From Flavobacterium sp. CG_23.5 (GTDB lineage Bacteria > Bacteroidota > Bacteroidia > Flavobacteriales > Flavobacteriaceae), in NCBI RefSeq assembly GCF_017875765.1, contig NZ_JAGGNA010000001.1, positions 62,001 through 126,000 of the forward strand: a stretch of DNA of 64,000 nt. Reading direction: 5' to 3'. The notes beneath the pieces were generated by a model, which was not told the origin of the DNA, ran no database searches, and saw only the letters and a list, made by a program, of their open reading frames with translations. A program made the position numbers and the translations under genes. Each line of letters opens with the position of its first letter. Positions within the stretch are counted from its first letter, which is position 1. Positions 52,158 through 61,200 of this stretch are shown piece by piece.

Positions 52158-53465
52158 ATGCTACACAAATTACAAAATGATCTCACCCATAATTTCCAGT
52201 TTTTAAAGGGGAAAAAGTTGCTTTTGGCCACAAGCGGAGGATTAGACAGTATGGTAATGGCTAATTTGTTTCATAAGTTAAATTATGAAATAGCGATTGC
52301 GCATTGCAATTTTCAGCTTCGAGGAATGGAAAGTTTTGAAGATCAGAATTTTGTTCAGGAATATGCAAATGCGAACACGATTCCTCTTTTTGTAACACAA
52401 TTTGATACTAAAGCTTTTGCTGAAGATTATAAATTATCGACGCAAGTTGCCGCTCGGGAGTTGCGATACAATTGGTTTTATGAGCTTTTGGAAAATGAAA
52501 AGTACGATTATATTCTGACGGCACATCACGCCGATGATAATCTGGAAACCTTTCTGATAAATCTTACTCGAGGAACCGGATTAGAGGGTTTGACTGGAAT
52601 ACCGGAGAAAAATGAAAACATAATTAGACCACTTTTACTTTTTTCGAGGGAAGAAATTGAAAATTATGCAAAAGAAAACAATATACATTGGAGAGAAGAC
52701 AGCTCTAATGCTTCGGATAAATATTTGAGGAATAAAATCCGTCATCATTTAGTTCCAATGTTAAAAGAACTAAATTCCAATTTTCTAACTGCCTTTCAAA
52801 AAACGCAAACCTATTTGCAGGAAGCACAAGATATGGTTGAAGATGCTTCAATAATAGTTTATCAGCAAGTGGCAAAGCAAGAAGGTGACGATATTCATTT
52901 TGATTTGAATCAACTGAAGAAATTACCGAATTATAGATCGTATTTGTACCAATGGCTCAATGAATTTGGATTTTCGGCATGGGACGATATTTATGATTTG
53001 GTCGAAAGTCAATCAGGTAAACAGGTTTTTTCTGCGGAATATCGATTGTTGAAAGATAGAGATTCTTTAATTCTAAGTCCAATAAATTTTGTACATGAAG
53101 AAGAGTTTGTAATTGAAGAAAATCAGCAAGAAGTTAAGATTCCCTTAAAACTTTCGTTTTGTAAAGTAGCCGACATTAGTTTAGTTTCAAATACAACTAT
53201 ATTTGTGGATGCGGAAAAATTACAATTTCCTATGGTTTTGCGCCATTGGAAGGAGGGAGATATTTTTCAGCCCTTTGGAATGGAAGGAAAATCCAAAAAA
53301 GTAAGCAAGCTTTTTAAAGACGAAAAATTGTCCTTAATTGAAAAAGAAAATACATGGCTTTTATGTTCCAATAATCAAATAGTCTGGGTTATTGGGATTC
53401 GTCAGGATGAACGTTTTAGAATAGAAAATAAAAAAGAAAACATACTTAAAATACAATTAGAATAA
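52158..53465 (+). CDS. tilS: tRNA(Ile)-lysidine synthetase
   Basis: This 435-residue PP-loop ATPase attaches lysine to C34 of the tRNA-Ile that reads AUA codons, an essential decoding step. The ATP pyrophosphatase motif SGGLDS lies at 26-31, HCNFQLRGMES and AHHADDNLETFLINLTRGTG follow in the usual order, and the C-terminal TilS domain (HWKEGDIFQPFGMEGKSKKV) is complete. It starts 13 bp after the ATPase gene, and its TAA overlaps the dsbD ATG by one base, so the three genes are likely co-transcribed. Confidence 0.96.
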   Translation: MLHKLQNDLTHNFQFLKGKKLLLATSGGLDSMVMANLFHKLNYEIAIAHCNFQLRGMESFEDQNFVQEYANANTIPLFVTQFDTKAFAEDYKLSTQVAARELRYNWFYELLENEKYDYILTAHHADDNLETFLINLTRGTGLEGLTGIPEKNENIIRPLLLFSREEIENYAKENNIHWREDSSNASDKYLRNKIRHHLVPMLKELNSNFLTAFQKTQTYLQEAQDMVEDASIIVYQQVAKQEGDDIHFDLNQLKKLPNYRSYLYQWLNEFGFSAWDDIYDLVESQSGKQVFSAEYRLLKDRDSLILSPINFVHEEEFVIEENQQEVKIPLKLSFCKVADISLVSNTTIFVDAEKLQFPMVLRHWKEGDIFQPFGMEGKSKKVSKLFKDEKLSLIEKENTWLLCSNNQIVWVIGIRQDERFRIENKKENILKIQLE

Positions 53466-55492
53466 TGAGGAATAAAATTATTTTTTTACTGCTTGTTTTT
53501 TTGGCTTTCGCCAAAGTAAATGCACAAATTCTGGATCCTGCAAAATGGACTACTAAAATCGAAAAAAAATCGGAGAATAATTACCTGCTTACTTTTAATG
53601 CCGTTATAGAAAAGGACTGGCATATGTATTCCCAGTTCACTCCTGACGGTGGACCACTGCCATTAGAGGTTATTTTTAAAAATCAAAAAGGGAATTTTAC
53701 CTTAGTGGGCAAAGCTAAAGAAAGCAAAACTACCACCGCTTTTAATGATGTTTTTGGTGTTAATGAAACTTTTTTTCGCGATAAAGCTCAAATTCAGCAA
53801 CAGGTTACAATCATAAATCCAAAGCTTACTACAATTGAAGTCGATTTGAATTATCAGGTCTGTAAAGAGGCGTGTATTAATTTGGAAAAAAAATTCACTT
53901 TTGCGATTCCTTCAGCGTTAAAAACCTCAGTTGATGCTTCTAAAAAAGAGGCTATAGCTGCAGGTACTGTAAAATCAGATTCAACGGTTGTAAAAACCGA
54001 AGTAGAAAAAGCGACTGTTATTCCTACTAAAGTTAATATGCCTGATTCAAATCCTGTAACTAAAAGAGGGCTATGGTCCATATTTTTTATCGCTTTTTTC
54101 TCTGGATTTGCCGCTTTGCTTACGCCTTGTGTCTTCCCGATGATTCCAATGACGGTAAGTTTCTTTACCAAGCAAAGTAAATCAAGAGCCAAAGGGATTA
54201 AAAATGCACTTATTTACGGGGTTTCCATTATATTTATCTACGTCGTCTTAGGATTTTTAGTGACTTGGATTTTTGGTGCCGGAGCTTTGAACGCATTATC
54301 AACGAATGTTTGGTTTAATATCATTTTCTTCGTTTTATTAATTGTTTTTGCATTTTCATTTCTTGGTGCATTCGAAATTATGCTGCCTCAATCGTGGGCT
54401 AATAAAGTAGACAGTCAAGCCGACAGAGGCGGAATAGTTGGAATTTTATTTATGGCATTGGCACTGGCCATTGTGTCGTTCTCTTGTACGGGACCTATTG
54501 TAGGAACATTATTAGTGGAAGCCGCTTCCAAGGGAGGTATCGCTCCAATTATAGGAATGTTCGGTTTTTCATTAGCATTAGCCTTACCATTTATGTTGTT
54601 TGCCATGTTTCCGGGTTGGTTGCATTCTTTACCAAAATCAGGTGGATGGCTGAATACTGTAAAGGTAGTATTAGGTTTTCTGGAGTTGGCTTTGGCTTTT
54701 AAATTTTTGTCGAATGCTGATTTGGTTTTGCAAATGCATTTATTAGAACGGGAAGTTTTCTTGGCTATTTGGATTGCTATTTTTGGAACGTTAGCCTTCT
54801 ACTTATTCGGAAAAATTACTTTACCGCACGACAGTCCTTTACCTCATATTTCTGTGGGAAGATTATCCTTTGGATTAGTTGTTTTAATCTTTACCATATA
54901 TTTAATTCCCGGACTTTGGGGAGCACCATTAAAATTAATTAATGCTTTTCCGCCGCCAATGGAATATAGCGAAAGTCCAATGGGTTTTGGAGGTTCCGGA
55001 GTAACGGAATCATCAGTTGTTTTGCCGGATGGGGCAAAAAGCGGACCACACGGTTTGGTTGTTTTTGATGATTATGAGAAAGGTTTGGCCTACGCCAAAA
55101 CAGTAAATAAACCCATAATGCTTGATTTTACGGGTTATGCCTGCGTGAATTGCAGAAAAATGGAAAATAATGTCTGGTCAGTACCTAGTGTTTTATCCTT
55201 GTTAAAAAATCAAGTCGTACTAATTTCTTTATACGTGGATGATAAACGAGAGTTGCCTAAAAACGAACAATTTGTTTCGAAAACAACAGGTTCTGATATC
55301 GAAACGACAGGGGATAAGTGGACGGATTTTATGATTTCAAAATATAAAACCAATACCCAGCCTTTATATGTTCTAACTGATTTGGAAGGAAATAGTTTAA
55401 ATATTTCAAAACCAACAATCAGTTATGTAGCAGCCGCTGAATATGAAATGTGGCTAAAAACTGGAATCGAAAGTTTTAATAAGACAAAGTAA
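53465..55492 (+). CDS. dsbD: Thiol:disulfide interchange protein DsbD
   Basis: This 675-residue protein carries reducing electrons across the inner membrane. A signal peptide (MRNKIIFLLLVFLAFAKVNA) leads to the periplasmic alpha domain with Cys133 and Cys137 (VCKEACI). The transmembrane domain (from about 205) has Cys222 in LTPCVFPMIPM and a second Cys in VSFSCTGPIVG. The periplasmic gamma domain carries the thioredoxin-like pair Cys560/Cys563 in YACVNCRK. All six redox cysteines are present. The start overlaps the tilS stop by one base, and a terminator follows. Confidence 0.95.
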   Translation: MRNKIIFLLLVFLAFAKVNAQILDPAKWTTKIEKKSENNYLLTFNAVIEKDWHMYSQFTPDGGPLPLEVIFKNQKGNFTLVGKAKESKTTTAFNDVFGVNETFFRDKAQIQQQVTIINPKLTTIEVDLNYQVCKEACINLEKKFTFAIPSALKTSVDASKKEAIAAGTVKSDSTVVKTEVEKATVIPTKVNMPDSNPVTKRGLWSIFFIAFFSGFAALLTPCVFPMIPMTVSFFTKQSKSRAKGIKNALIYGVSIIFIYVVLGFLVTWIFGAGALNALSTNVWFNIIFFVLLIVFAFSFLGAFEIMLPQSWANKVDSQADRGGIVGILFMALALAIVSFSCTGPIVGTLLVEAASKGGIAPIIGMFGFSLALALPFMLFAMFPGWLHSLPKSGGWLNTVKVVLGFLELALAFKFLSNADLVLQMHLLEREVFLAIWIAIFGTLAFYLFGKITLPHDSPLPHISVGRLSFGLVVLIFTIYLIPGLWGAPLKLINAFPPPMEYSESPMGFGGSGVTESSVVLPDGAKSGPHGLVVFDDYEKGLAYAKTVNKPIMLDFTGYACVNCRKMENNVWSVPSVLSLLKNQVVLISLYVDDKRELPKNEQFVSKTTGSDIETTGDKWTDFMISKYKTNTQPLYVLTDLEGNSLNISKPTISYVAAAEYEMWLKTGIESFNKTK

Positions 55493-55593
55493 TACTGGAT
55501 TCTAAAATTGGATTGCTACCGCGGTTAGTTTTAAAATTGTTTACTTGTTACGTTTAAAACGTAAATTTTTAGATTCGAAAAAACAAAACCATT

Positions 55594-55622
55594 AATCTCA
55601 ATTTAATCATTGAGATTTTTTT
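55594..55622 (+). terminator. Terminator after dsbD
   Basis: AATCTCAAT (55594-55602) pairs with ATTGAGATT (55609-55617) around TTAATC and is followed by T residues. Confidence 0.85.
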
Positions 55623-55653
55623 ACCTTTCAAAACATTTTATCTAATCAAACTC

Positions 55654-57501
55654 ATGAAAAAATTACTTGTTATTTCACTTTTATTTATTGGAGCACTAGT
55701 CTTTGCACAAGACAATAAAGTGAATTTTGTTGCTGAAAATTACACTAAAAAAGAGGTTCACATTAAAATGCGTGATGGAGTAGAGCTCTTTACTGCTATT
55801 TATTCTCCAAAGGATGTCTCCAAAAAATATCCGATTATCATGCAAAGAACACCTTATAATTGCGCTCCTTATGGGGAAAGCGAATTTAAAAAAAGCATCT
55901 CGCCAAGTGAGACAATGATGAAAGAGGGTTATATTGTGGTATATCAAGATGTTCGTGGTCGTTTTATGAGCGATGGATTATACGACAATATGCGTGCATA
56001 TATACCCAATAAAAAAAGTAAAAAAGACACCGATGAGGCATCAGATACCTACGATACTATTGATTGGTTAGTTAAAAATATTGCTAATAACAATGGGAAT
56101 GTGGGTACTTGGGGTATTTCTTATCCTGGATTCTATGCTACCTATTCTTTATTGAGTAATCATCCTGCATTGAAAGCCGTTTCTCCACAGGCCTGTATCA
56201 GTGATTTCTTTTTTGATGATTTTCATCATAATGGAGCGTACTTATTAAGTTATTGGAAGGCAACTCCATTGTTTGGACCACAAAAGTCAAAACGAACTAC
56301 TGAAGCATGGTACAAATTTCCGGATTTAGGTACAAAAGATGATTATCAGTTTTTTTTAGACGCTGGTTCTTTATCTAATTTAGATAAATATTATGGAAAG
56401 GAAGACGAATTTTGGCAACAGCTAAAAGAGCATGTTAACTATGATGATTTTTGGAAAAAAAGAGGCATTTTACAGCATTTGAAAACGATTAAACCAGCAG
56501 TAATGATTGTTGGAGGTTGGTTCGATGCCGAAGATTTGTATGGTCCATTAAACACCTACAGTACGATTGAAAAAAGCAGCAAAAATTACAATACTATCGT
56601 GATGGGTCCTTGGAGTCACGGGGATTGGGCAAGAAATTCAGCCGAACAGGTTATTGGTAATATTAAATTTGGAGATAGTATTTCTGGATTTTTTCAGAAA
56701 AATATTGAAGCCAACTTTTTTCGTCACTTTTTGAAAAATAATGGAAAAGGGGAAAATAAACTACCCGAAGCCTATGTTTTTGATACTGGTAACAAAGAGT
56801 GGAAAACATACGAGACTTGGCCACCCAAAAATACGGAGAAGCAAGATTTCTTTTTGCAGGAAAATAAATTGAGAAAAATGGGAGCTAAGAATATATCATT
56901 TCAAGAATTTATAAGTGATCCTAAAAAACCGGTTCCATCATTTGAAGATATTAATCAAAAAGGAATCACGCCAAGGAAATATATGACGGACGATCAGCGA
57001 TTTGCTTCAAGACGCCCAGATGTAGTAGTTTTTGAAACCGAAATTCTAAATGACAATACTACTTTGGCAGGAGATATTTTAGCCAAACTGCAAGTTTCCA
57101 CTTCAGGAACTGACGCCGATTGGATTGTTAAAGTAATTGATGTTTTTCCAAAAGACGAACCGGAAACCAAGGAAATTGCTCCATACCTGAAAATGAGTAA
57201 TTATCACATGATGGTTAGAAGCGAAGTGATGCGTGGCCGTTTTAGAAATAGTTTTTCAATTCCGGAACCTTTCGTTGCCAATGAAAAAACGGCTGTTAAC
57301 ATCAAATTGCAAGATGTTTTCCATACTTTTAAAAAAGGACACAAAATCCAAATTCAAATTCAGAGCACTTGGTTTCCATTAATAGATTTGAATCCACAAA
57401 CTTTTGTAAATAATATTTTTTATGCAAAACCAGAAGATTTCCAAAAACAGACACATAGGGTTTATAATGACTCTGAAATTGAGTTTACTGTTTTGAAATA
57501 A
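55654..57501 (+). CDS. CocE/NonD-family serine hydrolase (S15-like acylase)
   Basis: This 615-residue exported hydrolase has a signal peptide (MKKLLVISLLFIGALVFAQD). The alpha/beta-hydrolase domain has the nucleophile Ser156 in GTWGISYPGF, the probable Asp in GGWFDAEDLYGPL and the His in GPWSHGDWA. The C-terminal jelly-roll (from about 400) is characteristic of the X-Pro dipeptidyl peptidase/glutaryl-7-ACA acylase family. Substrates may be N-acyl compounds or peptides; this cannot be decided. It is flanked by terminators and appears monocistronic. Confidence 0.93.
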   Translation: MKKLLVISLLFIGALVFAQDNKVNFVAENYTKKEVHIKMRDGVELFTAIYSPKDVSKKYPIIMQRTPYNCAPYGESEFKKSISPSETMMKEGYIVVYQDVRGRFMSDGLYDNMRAYIPNKKSKKDTDEASDTYDTIDWLVKNIANNNGNVGTWGISYPGFYATYSLLSNHPALKAVSPQACISDFFFDDFHHNGAYLLSYWKATPLFGPQKSKRTTEAWYKFPDLGTKDDYQFFLDAGSLSNLDKYYGKEDEFWQQLKEHVNYDDFWKKRGILQHLKTIKPAVMIVGGWFDAEDLYGPLNTYSTIEKSSKNYNTIVMGPWSHGDWARNSAEQVIGNIKFGDSISGFFQKNIEANFFRHFLKNNGKGENKLPEAYVFDTGNKEWKTYETWPPKNTEKQDFFLQENKLRKMGAKNISFQEFISDPKKPVPSFEDINQKGITPRKYMTDDQRFASRRPDVVVFETEILNDNTTLAGDILAKLQVSTSGTDADWIVKVIDVFPKDEPETKEIAPYLKMSNYHMMVRSEVMRGRFRNSFSIPEPFVANEKTAVNIKLQDVFHTFKKGHKIQIQIQSTWFPLIDLNPQTFVNNIFYAKPEDFQKQTHRVYNDSEIEFTVLK

Positions 57502-57575
57502 GAAAATCAGCTTTTTAAATTGATTTTAAATTTTTTAATTTCAAAAATAATATAAGTTTTAATTATAAAACGAAG

Positions 57576-57608
57576 AATCCCATTCGCCAAGGTGAATGGG
57601 ATTTTTTT
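57576..57608 (+). terminator. Terminator after the CocE/NonD hydrolase
   Basis: AATCCCATTC (57576-57585) pairs with GAATGGGATT (57594-57603) and is followed by a run of T residues. Confidence 0.9.
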
Positions 57609-58217
57609 GCTCAATATTTATTGATTGCTGCTTAGATTATTCAATCGAATCCTAGGTATATCTACAACCTTTGAACGATTAATTAACGCAATGAAGATAC
57701 GGATAGGAATTATATTTTTTTCAATCCGGCAGTATGGAAATGTAATTATATATGAGTTTTCTCAATTTCAGTTTTGTGAATTAATAAAAACAGCATTGAT
57801 TTTTGTTTTTAGTTAGATGTAGAACACTTTAGATTACGATAATTCAACAATTTTTTTAAGAAAAATTTTTTCAATTTAATATAAAAATTGATTTTAAAAA
57901 ATTACATTCTTACTATTTTTTTTCATTTTCATTAAGTTGAAAACACAATATATGTAGTTGGTAGCTTTAAATATTCATTTCATCGAAAATGTAAAAAAAA
58001 GAAGATTAATGAATTCTTAATTTTATACATTAGTACTCAAGTATCTAAAAATTAGGCTCTTATTAAGATGTTTTTTTACCTACAGAAAAGCATTTTTTGT
58101 TTTTTTCAAATGATTTCCATTGCAATAAATCAGCCAAATAGAACCCCCATTCTATTGATTTACATTTTACAGTTAGACATATCGTATTTTTTATATAATT
58201 ATTTTAATTCAATAAGT
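57609..58217. other. Gene-free stretch upstream of the giant adhesin
   Basis: These 609 bp are AT-rich. One open frame (57625-57816) starts at TTG and has no recognisable content. The adhesin promoter should lie here, but I see no full -33/-7 pair. No repeat or RNA structure stands out. Confidence 0.5.
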
Positions 58218-61200
58218 ATGAAAACATTTCTACCTAAATCAAGATTTTTAACCTTCGTTTTTTTAATTACCAATTTGTTTTTTGCTAGTCTGGCTTTTGG
58301 GCAGACAATTGCAACTGATCTATTGGATTATCCTCCTGGAGCAACCGCAATAATTACAGGAACTGGTTTTACGCCAGGTGAAACGGTAACCTTACAAGTC
58401 TTACATACCGATGGCGTTCCCTCCGGTACGGATGCACAATACCATCAACCATTCACCGCTATTGCAGATGCAAATGGGGATGTTTCATCCACATGGTGGG
58501 TGCCTAATGATGGGGATGCCGCTGGGGCAAATTTTAAATTAACTGCGGATGGGGTTACATCATTAAGACATGCGGAGTGGTTGTTTACGGATAGTGCTTC
58601 ATGGACATTGTCTATATCACCCACGTCAGCATGTCTTAACACTTCTACAAATTTTACATTAACGGCTACAGGAACTAGTAATAGCTCTAATAATAAGGTT
58701 GGTTGTATTAAGGTAACCTTACCTGCAACATTTTCGAGTTTAGGTACCCCAACAATTATTTCCTATACCTCGGCTGGATGGACTATTAGTCTATCAGGTA
58801 ATATAGTTACATTATCGAATTCCACAAAACTTGGATCAAATGATGATGTGGTATTCTCAATCAATGCTACACCAACAACTACAGCGGGCTCTCCATTTTC
58901 ATTGACTGGCTTAGCATCTTTAAATAGTAGTTGTCCGAGTATTCCAACGGGACAGGACATATATACGAGTCCAACTTTAAATCCAACTGTTACAGTTAAT
59001 CCAATTCTTACACCGTCCGTAAGCATTTCAATTACCAGCGGAGCTAATCCTACCTGTTCTGGAACACCAGTAATCTTTACAGCAACGCCAACCAATGGCG
59101 GAGCAACACCATCATACCAGTGGAAGAAAGATGGAGTGAATGTAGGAACAAACAGTGCTACTTATTTAGATGCAGGTACAGCAGGTGGTGTTATTACAGT
59201 TGTAATGACAAGCAATGCGATTTGTCCGTCTACACCAACTGCAACAAGCAATGCTATTACACTTGCAGTAACTGCAAATGTTACACCATCAGTAATCATA
59301 GCGATAACATCAGGAGTTAATCCAACTTGTAATGGTAGCTCAGTAACCTTTACCGCAACGCCAACCAACGGCGGTACACCTTCTTACCAATGGAAAAAAG
59401 CCGGTGTTGATATTGCAGGTCAAACAGCTTCAACATATACTGATACAGGAACAACAGGTGGTAGTATTACTGTTGTTATGACAAGCAATGCAATTTGTCC
59501 CTCTACACCCACTGCAACAAGTAATTCTATCGCACTTGCTGTAACTGCTAAGGTTACACCATCGGTAAGCATAGCAATTACATCAGGAATCAATCCAACT
59601 TGTAATGGCAGCTCAGTAACCTTTACTGCAACACCATCCAACGGTGGTACACCTTCATATCAATGGAAAAAAGCCGGTGTGGATATAGTAGGTCAAACAG
59701 CTTCAACATATACCGATCCTGGAACAATAGCAGGTAGCATTACAGTTGTAATGACCAGCAGTCTTAGCTGTGTTACATCACCAACTGCAATAAGTAATGC
59801 AATTGGCTTAACAGTTAATCCAATCCTTACAACATCCGTAAGTATAGCACTAACATCAGGAGTGAATCCAACATGTTCTGGAACCGGAGTAATCTTTACT
59901 GCAACTCCAACCAATGGTGGAACTACGCCTTCTTACCAATGGAAAAAAGACGGAGGGAATGTCGGAACAAACAGTGCTACTTATTCTGACGCAGGATCAA
60001 CAGGAGGTGTTGTTACCGTCGTAATGACAAGCAATGCAAGTTGTCCGTCTACACCCACTTCAACAAGCAATGCTATTACGCTTGCAGTAACTGCAAATGT
60101 TACACCATCAGTAAGCATAGCGATAACATCAGGAGTTAATCCAACATGTTCTGGATCCGCAGTAACCTTTACTGGAACACCGACCAACGGTGGTACACCT
60201 TCTTACCAATGGAAAAAAGCCGGTGTTGATATTGCAGGTCAAACAGCTTCAACATATACTGATACAGGAACAACAGGTGTTAGTATTACTGTTGTTATGA
60301 CAAGCAATGCAATTTGCGTGTCTACACCCACTGCAACAAGTAATTCTATCGCACTTGCTGTAACTGCTAAGGTTACACCATCGGTAAGCATAGCAATTAC
60401 ATCAGGAATCAATCCAACTTGTAATGGCAGCTCAGTAACCTTTACTGCAACACCATCCAACGGTGGTACACCTTCATATCAATGGAAAAAAGCCGGTGTG
60501 GATATAGTAGGTCAAACAGCTTCAACATACGCCAATCCAGGAACAACAGCAGGTAGCATTACAGTTTTAATGACGAGTAGTCTTAGCTGTGTTACATCAA
60601 CAACTGCAACAAGTAATGCAATTGCCTTAACAGTTAATCCAATCCTTACAACGTCCGTAAGTATAGGAATAACATCAGGAGTGAATCCAACATGTTCTGG
60701 AACCGCAGTAACCTTTACTGCCACACCAACCAATGGTGGAACTACGCCTTCTTACCAGTGGTACAAAGGAACTACAGCAGTTGGAACTGGAGTAACATAT
60801 ACAGAGACAGGAACAACAGGTGGTAGTATTACTGTTGTTATGACAAGCAATGCAATTTGTCCCTCTACACCAACTGCAACAAGTAATGCGATTACGCTTT
60901 CAGTTAATCCGCGTCCAACAGGGATAATCAGTGGAACGCAAACCATTTGTACTGGCAACAGTACGACATTAAATATAGCAGTAGCAGGAACTGGTCCTTG
61001 GAGCGGAACTATAACTGGCGGCATTCCGTTTAGTGGAAGCAGTAGTCCTATTAGTGTTTCTGTCAGTCCAAGCATAGCAACTACTTATAGTATCCTTACT
61101 TTAAGCAATGCAAACTGTTCATCAATAGCAGCAGATCTTTCAGGCAGTGCAACGGTATCCCTAAGAGCTTTACCTGCTGCAACTATCTCAATTACTGGCG

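Noticed and set aside
57625-57816. 63-codon open frame upstream of the adhesin
   Set aside because: It starts at TTG, has no recognisable content and lies in low-complexity AT-rich DNA.
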